Assembly: GCA_032622095.1 (NCBI GenBank) | Contig: CP136061.1 | Coordinates: 187,060,369-187,124,368 of the forward strand | Direction: 5' to 3' | From: Siphonodentalium dalli | Lineage: Eukaryota > Mollusca > Scaphopoda > Gadilida > Siphonodentaliidae | Length of the DNA: 64,000 nt | In this document: in pieces, positions 1 to 11,693 of the stretch | Layout of the letters: every line of letters starts with the position of its first letter | Numbering within the stretch: the stretch's first letter is position 1 | The notes under the pieces: model-generated | Seen by the model: the letters and a program-made list of their open reading frames with translations, nothing else | What the model was told of the DNA's origin: nothing | Database searches by the model: none | Made by a program: the position numbers and the translations under genes

Positions 1-1269
1 ACTAGTTTCGTTGCTTTTCTTTGTATTTCTCTAACACAATGCTTTGATATTTGTGATGTGGGCTCCATGCAGAGTTACAGTATTCGATGATAGGTCTGAC
101 CATGCTTATGTAGAGTGATTAGAAAGTGTCGATGTCCAAGTTCGTGAAAGTTATGTACATGATGCTGTATAGAGTCCGTTAACTCAAAGTAACTATGAAC
201 AATGGCTGGACCACTCTTGAAGAATCTATGGCGGGAACACAATGCCTCCGATTTTTGATCCGCATTTAGAAGCTTTCTGGTGTGGTGAATGAGAAATCTG
301 CAGTGATAAGCAGTAGTTCGTTTGTAATAATTTGAAGGATTAGTTGTTTTAACGAAATTCTGTGGCGGTGCATTCATGTAACCAATATATTTTATATTAT
401 GATTTATATTTATGGCTAATAATATGATCTTGAGGGCGTTACCATTTCTGATTATGGTGTTATTGTTACCTTTTGTCCAGGGAAAACACAGTATGTATCG
501 ATCGGTGTGCTACAAAAGTAGTTATGTCTGGTTGGAGACAACATCAATTTGTCGTACGCCAGCATCTAACATTTAAGTCTGATTGTTTGCTAATGCGCTG
601 AGAATGACAGTACAAAATGACACCCGTTGTTCATTGAAAGTAATCTCTTCGGGGGGACATTGATGCCTCAAGAGAATTTAATAGGGTGTATTGCAAAAGG
701 GGCATTTTATATCTCATGGTGGATATTTTCCGTGCAGGAACACACTATTATTAAACATTACTCTGCCTGTGCGTTAAACCGTTCAACTCATCGTCGATAT
801 TCCACAAAGGCCGTTGTATAGCTAAAACTTTCAGCGAGAGAGTTTGCCAAAATTTCTACGCATTATAAAAGAAATTGATGAAATTATAATGACGGTATAC
901 TATCAAGACGATTAAATTGGCAAAATTACTGCGCTGTTTCCGGTGTCCGATATACACCGTGAGTTATTGGTCATTGGTTTTGACCGGCAGATTAATTAAA
1001 TAAAGTTCTTGTGAAACCCGAACATTGTTTAATTACTCTGCAGATCAATATACAATGACCCCAATCGATCTTCCAGTCATTTCTTAAATAAATTTTCCCA
1101 AATAGGTTATCATGTTTATTCATGATAAAGAAGGGATAACATCGCCCGATTACATGTGTATTTATGTGTTTCTGGTGACATGGGTTAGAACATTGAAGGA
1201 AGTTCCTGTTCAAACCAGGATCGAGTCACGATTCATATACGAATATTTAAATTGTCAACGTCAACTTAC
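1..1269. other. no gene seen
   Basis: AT-rich sequence with only short open frames on both strands, none showing a recognisable domain, splice-site pair or codon pattern. It could be intron or flank of the minus-strand gene whose exon follows; nothing in the sequence proves this. Confidence 0.5.
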
Positions 1270-1500
1270 AGCAGCAGTCTTGTCTGTTGACTACTAGCCC
1301 ACCAGTAATCTTATAATTTTGTCCGATATCCACTATCCACCATGGGTCTGGTTGGTTGCTTGTTTCCGCACAGGAATAATCGAAGAATAGTGGGCTTCTG
1401 TTTCCATCATTAGCCTTCCCCGGTTGGCCAATCAAATTTGGCCAGATAGACGACTGCCATGACTGTTTATTCAGAGCCAAGTTGGTCTGGACTGCTATCC
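1270..1500 (-). CDS. F5/8 type C (fucolectin-like) domain exon, partial gene
   Basis: A single internal exon of a probable secreted lectin-like protein. The minus-strand frame opens with an A-L-N-K-Q-S-W-Q-S-S stretch, then G-Q-P-G-K-A-N-D-G-N and P-W-W-I-V-D-I-G-Q, the typical first half of a discoidin/F5-8C domain of the fucolectin subgroup (ALNKxxxQSS...ANDGN...WWxVDLG). The exon is bounded by an acceptor ATATGTAG| at 1501-1502 and a donor |GTAAGTTG at 1264-1269. Its 231 nt start and end in phase 1, the symmetric 1-1 phase typical of shuffled extracellular domains. The domain's second half should lie in another minus-strand exon at lower coordinates, possibly outside the window. Fucolectin-type proteins bind fucosylated glycans in invertebrate immunity; the ligand here is inferred from family only. 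The short open frame could also be part of a pseudogene. Confidence 0.72.
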
Positions 1501-2393
1501 CTACATATCGAATATAAACATATAAACATGTTTGTATAAACAGCAGTACTTTATTTTTTATTAACCCATTTTAATACTTACTGTGGTATTTGAGTATACA
1601 TGAACACCCCCGTGTACGTGGTATCGCCAAACCCGAGGGTATCGCCAAACCCGGGGAAATGGGAAAGTCATTTTCACGTATATTATATGTTTGTTTCTTA
1701 TCGTAAAACAGACAACGAACAACGTATGTGTATGTCCACATGGAGCAGGAGTATTTATCCACCTAATATGTTTTTGCGAATTTTTGCAATTGTGTTTTTG
1801 CTTTTGCTCACTCAAATTTTCGAGAACATCCACCCACTAGTATAGTTCCTGGACTTCCACGCTGCCAAAACAAATGCCGGTATATAGTTGAATCTGTCAA
1901 TGAAGCATAGGATTGAACAGAATTTAAAAAAGCAGTGTCGTTCTCAATATCCACCGCGACATGGAGGGACCACTGTCGGCCCAGAAAGATGTCACGTCGC
2001 AGACGAAGATGTCACCAAACGCCGATTTTCTGTGCAGTAAATATGCGTAGCACTTAAGGAGTTCTGGTGAGTTTTCGAGTGTTTTTATGTGTATCTGAGA
2101 CTGATCAATTGGACTGCGAATGTCATCTGAAATACGAATCCATAACATATTCGAAATATTGTGTACATATCTATTATGAATGGATATCAATTGAAATTAA
2201 TTGAACATCCATCTCAGCATTCAGATTTGCGATCTCAAAAAATTAATGAATGATAACGCGATGCCTTGATCACACGCACGTGAATTCTGTCGTTCGTATG
2301 CATGCAGCTAACCGGACATTCGTTTAGTATTAACATGATTGGATTTTGTATATAGACCACATATGCAGGACGAAACGCCACGACGTATTTATT
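1501..2393. other. no gene seen
   Basis: No supported exon. A short direct duplication near 1620-1655 (two copies of a TATCGCCAAACCCG-type unit) is the only local structure noted. Confidence 0.45.
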
Positions 2394-2824
2394 GGGTCCC
2401 ATTAAGATCAATTAGAAAATGTTGTAAAATATGTAACTTTTTCGACCAAAAACGTGTTTGGGGGAAGGGTAGCTAAAATCCAGTATCTCGCAAACTGTTC
2501 AAAAATCTGTTAAGTTCTTTTTACATATGCTTATCGGGTAACTACTACACCGTATTGATTCGACATTATCGCAATATCCATTTGAATGATAATTTTGAAA
2601 AACAATAATTTTGCGAAAAAAACGATTTTTCAGCAAAAAATAAATGATCCGGTTCCAAATGGCAAGAAAATCCAAATTAAGCAAAACTTTTTTCCCTATC
2701 CAGTAGAGGTATGGTATGATGTAGTAATTTTAACACCAACACTGTTGGCAAATAAGTTAGGACTTAGCATCAGGGCTCGCATTACCAAAATCGTTAATTT
2801 CTGTGAAAAAGTCACTGGTGGGAA
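2394..2824 (+). repeat. dispersed repeat, copy 1
   Basis: About 430 bp that reappears in inverted orientation at 22457-22884 with clear but diverged similarity. Shared blocks include the segment around the poly-A/T run at 2600-2640 and the GGCAAATRAGTTAGGA segment near 2749. No coding capacity or terminal structure was seen, so the class of the repeat is unknown. Confidence 0.65.
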
Positions 2825-4281
2825 TCGTTCAACGGCGATTTGACAACAGCACTCACCGATTTCGATATTTTTTACTATCATTTTCGTGAACAATATATAT
2901 TTCTACTTCAGAACAAACTCATTTCATCTTGTTCTACCGACCACTTGTTTTGCGTTTGGCCGCTGCACTATTTGTTTTTGGTGGCACATCGACTGTGAAA
3001 AGCATTCTGAAGACGAACACACTGAGTATAAAGTATACCTGTTTTATTTCTTCTGTAAAATAGCTGAGGAAATATCCAGATGTGGGTTGATAATTTGGAG
3101 CACCAGCCTCCTAATCACAACTTATGAGTGTTATGGTTCTATTTCAAGGCAATCAGGGCTGTTACGGTTCTTTACAAAATATTTATTCGAAGGAATTCTG
3201 CACCGTAGCAGCTGAACTTAGGCCGAATACAGTTTTGTGTATCAAACGTTTTAAACCCGATAATGACTTAGCGTATGCTATCTACATAATCGAACTAAAC
3301 ATGTATATTATCACACTGAAGATCCGTGAACTCGATTACCAGTTATACCAGTAATATGTTTAGACTGCAAGTTATGTTTGCGTGGCTGTGTTTGTCTGCA
3401 TGCCTGCATATTATGTCCGAGTGTCGGTATGTCCGATTGTATGTCTGAATGTATATCTGCCTGTGGGTAAGGTTACTCTCTAGTTTGACCCAACTTGTAT
3501 ACCATGTCTTGGTGGCACTTGTGTCATTCTGTGTACATACTATCATTTGTTAAATGTCATGTTGACCAAAATGTTTGGCTACCTTTGATACTGTATTATG
3601 TATATACCATTTGTTAAACTCTTCAATTATGGAGGACAATAAATATATCTATATATATCAACAAAATTCCCCCAACCAGCCACCGCAGCACCGCGACCCC
3701 GATAAGCACCCCCAACCCAGACCGGGCGATGGCACCCGAGCTGCAACCGGAGGGCCCACCAGCTCGCGCCCCTGCAGTGAGTGGTCGGGGAATAAATATA
3801 GGTCAAACTGACCGTACAATCATATATTAACTGGACAGGACAGGTCAGCGTATAGAAACTCACGCGCAGCTCAAAGCAGGGCGGGGAAGCTACGTGCACA
3901 AATCGATGAGTATTAAATAAAACAATGATATTATTATGGTTACGGTAAACAATCAAATATGGACACTCGCACGGGATTCAGACGGAATACGAATAATTAT
4001 AGAAATTCAGAATTGTCTTCACTAAGATATGACATTAATTTGTTGCACCAAAAACTTTCGGGGTTAGTACACGTAGTTGCCCAATGAATATTCCGTGGAG
4101 ATATGCATTTGTGTTTCAGCAATGATATATAGCAACAATATTTATTTAGTTAAAATTATTCAATGGTATATATATAGACTATACCAGTGTAATAAGATGA
4201 AGATATTCTATTCACGCGAACATTTAATATAACAGAGAAGTAAATGTTTATCTGGTCGTGTATTATCTCCGATGACCCCCA
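2825..4281. other. no gene seen; degenerate TGTC/TGTA-rich patch and a GC-rich patch
   Basis: Between 3370 and 3480 the plus strand is a degenerate microsatellite of TGTC/TGTA words. Between about 3665 and 3800 there is a GC-rich island, unlike its AT-rich surroundings, encoding a short proline- and arginine-rich frame. It lies about 0.5 kb upstream of the LINE endonuclease remnant and could belong to that element's 5' region or ORF1; this is inference. Confidence 0.4.
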
Positions 4282-4599
4282 GTGTATATATACATATATT
4301 TTTTAAACTTCCAAATATTAATGACTAACTTAAATCAATCTTCTGATGTTACCTTTTGTTACACAACATGGAATGCGCAAGGGCTAGTAAACAAAATTGA
4401 AGACCCAAATTTTCTCAAATTAATTACACGCTACGATTTCATAACCATATCTGAGACATGGCACAAAAATGCGACACAAATTAAAATCCCTGGCTATAAT
4501 TGTCATGATTTATGTAGAAGTGCTCAGGAAAATGACAGAGGTGGAATTGCATTCTATATCCAAAACCGTCTGTTACAAATTCAGGATGACAAATTATGA
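4282..4599 (+). pseudogene. LINE endonuclease N-terminal fragment
   Basis: The frame contains W-N-A-Q-G-L-V-N-K near residue 31 and I-S-E-T-W-H (catalytic Glu context) near residue 57, followed by G-G-I-A-F-Y-I, the order expected for the first half of an APE-type LINE endonuclease. The second half, including the SDH motif, is missing: sequence from about 4590 passes directly into linker-type sequence (K-R-N-W-F-D-E-R-C near 4705-4735). The enzyme would nick target DNA to prime reverse transcription; this copy cannot be active. Confidence 0.75.
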
Positions 4600-4904
4600 G
4601 CTTAATGGGCACGGAACTGAATGTGCAGTTCGAGATTTTGAAACTATTTTGACATCTATCAACAATAGAGCGACTACTTTTCGAACGAATAAGTCCAAAA
4701 TGCAAAAAAGTAAGCGTAACTGGTTTGATGAGCGATGCCGCCAGTTAAAACATGAAATGGGAAACGCGTGTCGGGAAATGAAGCAAAATCCGAGCGACGC
4801 TAATCTTAGGGGGGGAATTTTTCGCAGCCAAAAAAGCTTATAAGAAAGAAACTAAGTACAAATCTTAACTACATTTCCAAGAGTTAGCAAAGCTAGTTGA
4901 TAAC

Positions 4905-6196
4905 ATGGAAAATGAACATCCGTCCGAATATTGGCGAGTGATAAATGAACTGAGGAATAAACGAGATGAAACAAATTATTTACATCCTGATGAAAGTGTA
5001 GACTTTTTCAAGAAAGTACTCTGTAAAGAGACAGTTTCTTCGGATAGAACAGAACATACTAATGTGAACGAAACCCCGACTTTAAACATTGGTGAGAGTG
5101 CTATAGAAGCATGCGAAGTAATTAATTGTGTTAAACTTAAAAAAAACAGAAAATCTTCTGGATATGGCAACTTTTCGAATGCACTACTTAAAACAGTTAT
5201 TCCTGCGACAATAGACGACGTTGTGAAATTATTTAACCAAGTTTTAGAATCAGGTCATTATCCAGACAGCTGGAACGTATCTCTCATTAAGACGCTCTAT
5301 AAGAAGGGAGACCGGCATGACCCAAACAATTATCGACCGATTGCGCTGAGCAATAGCATATAGTAAATTGTTCAATAAATATATAAATATTTAGAATAAA
5401 TGACTATTTGGAAACGCATGGACTCATTAGTGACAACCAATTCGGATTTAGAAAGAATCGGGGTACAATTGACAGCGCTTATATTCTAAAAACATGTATA
5501 AATAAATATAAACAGAAACATAAGCCAATTTTTGCAGCGTTTACCGATTTCCAGAAAGCGTTCGACTCAGTGGATAGGTCTTTGATGTTTAAAAAGTTAC
5601 ATCGCATTGGTATCGGAGGTAGGGTCAATCAGATAACACGATCGATGTATCAATCAAGTTATTTTCAAGTTAAAACAGATGCAGGAGTTGGACCACTGCA
5701 TATGTCAACGGGCGGTGTCAGGCAAGTTTATCCCTTATCACCCACGTTTTTCAAGATATTCATTGATGATGTAAAACTTTCACTAGATAGGTTTGGTGAT
5801 CCCATATTCCTTAAAAACCGCCCGCTCAATCATCTTTTATTTGCAGATGATCTAGTTTTGTTGTCGGAAACAGAACAAGGTTTACAAAATAGTCTCAATG
5901 CGCTGGAAACATTTACTCAATATAATGATCTCGTGGTGAATGCAAGCAAATCAAAATGTATAATTTTCAGATCGAAGAAAACGAAACGGGAGCCAAATTT
6001 CAATATCAATGGACAAACGCTTGAATTAGTTTCAGAGTATCCCTATCTCGGAATAAAATTCACATCAACCGGTAGAATGACAAAGTCACAAGAGCACACA
6101 AGTGGAAAAGCCACGAAAGCAATGTTCTTTTTAACGCAGTCTATTCATTCTAAGATGCGACTTTCGATTCCAACTAAATGCAAATTATTCGATTGA
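4905..6196 (+). pseudogene. LINE reverse transcriptase, frameshifted
   Basis: Two open pieces, 4905-5363 and 5408-6196, together cover most of an RT domain. The first ends with N-N-Y-R-P-I-A-L. The second begins with D-N-Q-F-G-F-R-K and carries palm motif A (T-D-F-Q-K-A-F-D near 5545), a motif B variant (G-V-R-Q-V-Y-P-L-S-P near 5715, where G-C is normally found after Q) and motif C F-A-D-D near 5841. A short disrupted stretch (5364-5407) separates them. The clade is jockey/CR1-like by general appearance only. Confidence 0.85.
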
Positions 6197-6569
6197 TTAA
6201 ACCGATAATGATATAGGGGTGTGAGATATGGGCAGGAGAAATAAAAATGCTTCATTCTGACACAATACCATGCGAGCAAGTTCACCTGAGGTTTTGCAAA
6301 ACGATATTAGGGGTTAATCAAAAGGCCACGAATCATGCCGTACGTGCATAATTGGGACGATTACCGGTAATACATGACGCGACTATACAACAATTCAAGT
6401 ATATGAAAAAAGTTTCTAATTCCCCAGCTAGGTCTTTGATACATGATGCATACATCGAATCACTTGAACATGTGTCGATATCATTATATTATGCAATGAC
6501 TTATATGGTAAATATGGTGTTGATATTTCAAATCGTACGACACTTCAAGGAATTCAAGAAAAGGAGCTT

Positions 6570-7064
6570 GTGAGAAAATTGAAAACGGAACATTTAAAAC
6601 GATTTTACAACATAAACTCTTCTGAAAATAAACCGACCGCTGGTAATAATACAAAAACGAATAGGTTGTGTAAAACAAAGTACGAAATGAGGCCATACAT
6701 TTGCGATACGCGTTATAATAAAGCGAGAATTCTATTTACGAGATTGCGAATCAGCAATCATAGATTGGAAATTGAAAAGGGGAGACACAAACAGCCCCCA
6801 CTACCCGTTAAAGAAAGATTATGTACTTTTTGTAAATGTAAACAAATTGAAACAGAATACCATTTTATATTAGAATGTAGAGCTTACAAAAGTATGCGCG
6901 ATACATATTTTAGGGACATAATCACAGAGTTCCCACATTTTTCAGATATGACGAATTATGAGAAATTTAGATTTATTATGAAGAATGAACACAAAGCAAC
7001 CATTAATGTTATATGTGACATGACCAGGTCTTTCTTCACCGCTCGGGATTCCAATAAAAGCTAG
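6570..7064 (+). pseudogene. LINE ORF2 C-terminal Cys/His domain
   Basis: Open frame with R-I-S-N-H-R-L-E-I-E followed by C-x2-C-...-Y-H-F-I-L-E-C, the CxxC-HxxxxC zinc-binding module found at the end of many LINE ORF2 proteins. The same module type appears at 37035-37090 and 59560-59620, showing that the three LINEs are related. It ends in a stop at 7062-7064, the probable original ORF end. Confidence 0.75.
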
Positions 7065-7169
7065 TCAATTGATAATTTATAACTGATTAATTCAATTTTA
7101 CGATGAAAAGAGAAAAAAGAAATTCGTTAGGAAACTACATTGTACGTGTATATGCATATATGTTACTCA

Positions 7170-7859
7170 TCTCATATATATTTTGAAGACCCCTGTCTGT
7201 CTGTCTGTATGTCCTTTATAGAATCGAAAACGGGTTGACCGATCGAGACAAAATTTCGTATATAAGTGTAAAACCCCACTGGGAATCGTCGACGTCGCAT
7301 TTTGGACAAGCTCTGAGCACCGATTCTCCACTCCCAATCATCAAAATCACCGGAAACGCCACTTCGGGGGGTTAAGGCATTAACGATCTTTATATTGACC
7401 ATATTCGGAGGTGTTAAAGATTAACGCTCTTTATTAAAATCGAAGCTGCTAAACGGCTACCCATGCGTAAAATACGGATGCAAAACGAAACGCGGAATGC
7501 AATTATCTCGATTAAAAAGGCAGAATGGGTTGTTGGGTCATATATGTCCTAGGAACAGGGGAAATTTTCATCGGGTCCGTCTTTGAGGGACGGGTACAAT
7601 TAATTAATTCATGAAAAACAAAAAATGCGTGTTGTGCTGTCTTTCATATGCGCAGACGAGATCTCGGAAACGGGTGGAGCTATCGACTTGAAATTTGCTA
7701 TGTGAATGTATCATGCCCCGGATACGAATTGTATCGGGTCGCCGAGCCCGTGCGACGCCAGCTTCGCGCATGCGCAGACCAGATCTCGGAAACAGGTGGA
7801 GCTATCGACTTGAAATTTGGTTTTTGAATAGCCCGGACAAGGTCGGGCTCATCGGCTAG
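7170..7859 (+). mobile_element. non-autonomous Helitron, copy H1
   Basis: Starts with TCTCATATATATTTTG directly after an A (7169) and ends with CTAG (7856-7859) directly before a T. About 6 bp before the CTAG is a hairpin (AGCCCGGACAAGGTCGGGCT), the classical Helitron 3' end (hairpin + CTRR, insertion between A and T). Behind the 5' end lies a TGTC microsatellite. Inner parts share the minisatellite unit of the 11-18 kb array. No Rep/helicase coding was seen. Confidence 0.8.
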
Positions 7860-8676
7860 TCTCATATATATTTTGAAGACCTCTGTCTGTATGTCCTTTA
7901 TAGAATCGAAAACGGGTTGACCGATCGAGACCAAACTTCCTATCCAAAGGTAAAATCCCACGGGAATCGTCGACGTCGCATTTTGGACAAGCTCTGAGCA
8001 CCGATTCTCCCAATCATTCTCCCAATCATTCAAAATCGCCGCAAACGCCACTTCGGGGGGTTAAGGCATCAACGATCATTATATTGACCATATTCGGAGG
8101 TATTAAGGATGAACGCTCTTTATTACAATCGAAGCTGCTAAACGGCTACTCATGCGTAAAATACGGATGCAAAACGAAACGCGGAATGCAATTATCTCGA
8201 TTAAAAAGGCAGAATGGGTTGTTGGGTCATATATGTCATAGGAACAGGGGAAATTTTCATCGGGTCCGTCTTTGAGGGACGGGTACAATGAATTAATTCA
8301 TGAAAAAACAAAAAATGCGTGTTGTGCTGTCGTTCATAGGAAGGGAAGGGGGGATTTCATCTACGATTTTCGACCGATCGGGACGAAACTTGGTACGTGT
8401 GTGTAGTTTGACCAGGCGGTCGTCCTTGTCGTGTTGGCGAGCCCATGCGACGCCCGTGCAGCGCATGCGCAGACGAGATCTCGGAAACGGGTGGAGCTAT
8501 CGACTTGAAATTTGCTATGTGAATGTATCTTGCCCCGGATACGATTTTTATCGGGTCGTCGAGCCCGTGCGACGCAAGCTTCGCGCGTGCGCAGACCAGA
8601 TCTCGGAAACGGGTGGAGCTATCGACTTGAAATTTGGTTTTTGAATAGCCCGGACAACGTCGGGCTCATCGGCTAG
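7860..8676 (+). mobile_element. non-autonomous Helitron, copy H2, abutting H1
   Basis: Begins at the T that follows H1's CTAG and ends with hairpin + CTAG at 8673-8676 before a T. The two copies are therefore exactly head to tail with no spacer. The middle segment (about 7980-8290) repeats the H1 sequence closely, including the TATATTGACCATATTCGGAGG block. It contains TGCGCATGCGC palindromes near 8465. Confidence 0.8.
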
Positions 8677-10653
8677 TCTAATATATATAGTTACTTTTTG
8701 TCAAATTATATGTATCTTATCTTATCTTATCAGATTAATTAAAAAAGGTGCGAGAATGAACCATCTATGGGAAGAAGTAATCCATTGCCGAAACAATGTC
8801 TTAATCGTGTCACAAAAGAGATTTGTATACCTTATTTATTGAATAATTTCCATGTTTACGATTTCAATCGTTTGGTGAGACCATGTCGGTCGTTCTCTGA
8901 GTGTATGTTATTTTGTCTCCAAATAGGCTAGCATCTCAGCATACTTATATGTTGAACCCAGAAGTTATAACAAGATCAAAGGCATGTATACGGTATGCAT
9001 TTTGAAATCCAGTATTATTTCTGCAAGAACTCGTACAACGGTTTCGAACATCACGCATGTTTAATAACACGCACACCGGTTTTCAATAATAGAAAACAAT
9101 ATTAGCCCATCCATAAAATGGGCGACGTATATAGAGTATACCTAAGGGTTTTCAGTAACATAATTTATACAGTAACTATATTGTTGGCTAATTAATCTGA
9201 ATTAATACACATATTATATGGAACCAACGCGTATGCATGTTTGTGTCCGCGTTTAACACGTACAGCAAGAAATAAGACAGGCGCCATGTCATGCACAAAC
9301 CAAAAATCAATATTATTGGCATAAGGACAATAAACGAAATTAAAATTCCCAACTACACGTTTTACCGGACTCGGCCTCCTGGTCGCGCAGTTCGACTTTT
9401 AAACCGAAAAAAAATACAATTATCTATAAATAAAATGCCCATGGGACCACGGCTATCAAGAAATTTCCGGTGCGCGCTAATAATTTGTGCATATACTTTT
9501 TTGTCCATATACAATAGTATTGCATTCACAGAGATGATATTTCAGATCAAAGTCTGAGTGTGGTATAATAACATTGAGTTTTTAACAATGTATACGATTC
9601 TATTCGTGGGTTTCATTCTGTACACGACTACACGTGTGTATGCTAAAGGAATGATGCAGAATAATGCTCCAAAATATCACAAGTTGCTTTTGGCTGTTCA
9701 TTTGGGGAAATAAAACTATGTGCACAATACAGTTAACTTCTTGTTCGTGCGTTTGTAACACTTCGCTGACCTTACAAAACAGAACGATTCTTCGCTTTAC
9801 ATATAGATGAATGCCGAACCATGCATACATGACGTTATTGTCCGACTAATTTAGATAGCTTACGATCAGCGATCGACCACACGTGTAATAATCACCCGGA
9901 CACAACGTTGTGTTACTTGCCTATTCGGGCTTATATTTTGGAAAAGAACATGTTACAATGGTGATAAATATATATGATGTGATGTCGTGTTACAGTCGGG
10001 GTGATATAGCGCATTCGAGCAAAAAAAAAATCGGCGCCGCGTGAAATATTTTGCAGTAACTTAGTAACTCGTCACAGAAAAAGTTATCCCCAGTACTATA
10101 CTAATAGCCGATCGCACCCGACCGCACCTCCCCAGGGGGTCTGAGCGAGATGGGACATGCATTGTCGTGCAGAATAGGTCTGTATATGTACCAAAGTTCC
10201 AATCCCCATATTAGGGGTTAACAGTTCCATTTCCACTCAAGTTATTGCCTTGGGGATTGGAACGTTGGTACATACAGGACCCGTTATCTCCTAATTTATA
10301 ACTTGTATTGTAATTGGGTTAAACTTTCTCATAGTTTCAGACTTGAATAACAACAAGGCATTGGTTATTAAACACCGAGTGATCGAACGAACGTGACAGG
10401 CATTTGAATTATTATTTTTTATATACCTTACGAGTTTTGAATGTCGTAAAGACACATCTTACCCGAGCCGTAATTCATAACGATTTCGATACTAATCATA
10501 AAATCTTCTAGATTCAAATGCGGGTCGCCTTATGTACAGCAGAATTCGAAACACAAATTATATTTAATGTAATCTGCATGCTATATAACAACAATAGTCG
10601 GTTGGTGGCGAGCTATAATTCATGCAATATATTGTAGTGAACTAAAATCAGAT
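8677..10653. other. no gene seen; TATCT microsatellite and one long hairpin
   Basis: TATCT repeats occupy 8711-8731. The rest is AT-rich with short meaningless frames. The one structured element is the inverted repeat at 10179-10277. Confidence 0.5.
10179..10277. repeat. inverted repeat, about 28-bp arms and 42-nt loop
   Basis: Left arm 10179-10208 and right arm 10251-10277 are reverse complements apart from a 2-nt insertion and one mismatch (core GTTCCAATCCCCA). The loop contains no obvious gene. It may be a small foldback element or MITE end, but no target duplication was recognised. Confidence 0.6.
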
Positions 10654-10911
10654 ATGTATAACAATTTTATCTCTGATACCTCTAAATGCACATGTGGATA
10701 CGAAGTCGAAGATGCCTTTCATTATTTCTTTGAGTGCCCCCTGTATGCAACCGAAAGATGCGAACTCTTCAATAAGATTGCAGCCCACCAATTTATAATA
10801 TCTAACATTTCCTCCTTACTCACAGGGATATCATCAGAATCGAATCGACGCAATGAAATTCTTTTCCATTTTGTTTATTCATACATTTCATCAACGAAAC
10901 GATTTAATTAG
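10654..10911 (+). pseudogene. LINE ORF2 C-terminal fragment
   Basis: The short frame contains C-T-C-G-Y-E-V-E-D-A-F-H-Y-F-F-E-C-P-L-Y-A-T-E-R, a zinc-binding C-terminal module of LINE proteins, and ends S-T-K-R-F-N-stop. It matches the fragment at 61733-62155 (E-D-A-Y-H-Y-F-F-M-C-P-H-Y and T-K-R-F-Q-stop), so both are 3' ends of one LINE family. Nothing of the RT domain is present upstream. Confidence 0.75.
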
Positions 10912-11046
10912 GCCCCCTCCGCTAACAAATATAGGTGAGATCCTCCTTTGCGTTACAAATATTGACTACCTCAGATGAAATTTCAAAAGCAGGATAGGAC
11001 TGCCAGCAATCACAGCCACACCATACATCATCCTGTATATATGTTA

Positions 11047-11693
11047 CTAGCTGGTGGACCCGACTTTGTCCGGGCTGTTTCCCCTCTGCTTTCGGCGAAT
11101 TGCGCGATTTGACCTTGAATTGTCCATTTTGAAGGTCAAGGTCAGGTGGGGTCACGATTTGACCCGTCCAAAACACTGCCCGGACAAAAGTACCCGACAA
11201 AAGTACCCGTCGAAATCCATCCGGTTTTACCCGATTTGACCTTGAAATGATCATTTTGAATGTCAAGGTCAGGTCGGGGTCACGATTTGACCCATCGAAA
11301 ACACTCAGTGGACAAAAGTAACCCTATGTATCAAATTTCGTCGAAATCCCATAAAAATTAGCGATTTGACCTTGAATTGACCCGATTTCAAGGTCAAGGC
11401 CACGTCACACGGGCAAACGAATAGGCTTACGACACTCCCCATACAAAAGTATCCATAGACACTAATTTTCATCGAAATCCCGTGATACTCGGACGTTTGA
11501 CCTTGAAATGACCCGATTTGAAGATCAAGGTCACGTCGCACGGGCAAATTAATAGGTCCATGCCACTCCCCGGCCGAAAGTACCCCCACATACCAAGTTT
11601 CATCGAAATCGGCCGTTCTCGATTCCATCGCGAACAGACAGACAGACAGACACACACACACACACAGACATATTTCCCAAAATATATAATAGA
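11047..11693 (-). mobile_element. Helitron copy H3 (DR0 subtype)
   Basis: The minus-strand 3' end is CTAG (11047-11050), preceded by a hairpin of the AGCCCGGACAAAGTCGGGT type; the 5' end is TCTATTATATATTTTGG (ending at 11693), followed inward by TG/TCTG microsatellite. The body is a repeat of units built around AGGTCAAGGTCA. Long open frames here are only translated repeats. Confidence 0.8.

Larger units (their letters stand above)
4282..7130 (+). mobile_element. decayed non-LTR retrotransposon (LINE 1 of this window)
   Basis: Fragments in sense order along the plus strand match a jockey/CR1-like LINE ORF2: apurinic endonuclease start (4282-4599), linker (about 4600-4850), reverse transcriptase (4905-6196) and a cysteine/histidine C-terminal domain (6570-7064). 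Frames change repeatedly, so the copy is dead. The 3' part is interrupted at 7170 by two Helitrons; sequence after 8677 ends in TATCT repeats (8711-8731), which fits a microsatellite-type LINE tail and suggests that 8677-8731 is the displaced end of this element. 5' boundary and target duplication were not found. Confidence 0.8.

Noticed and set aside
75-377. 100-codon minus-strand frame
   Set aside because: No domain, splice sites or promoter; typical chance frame.
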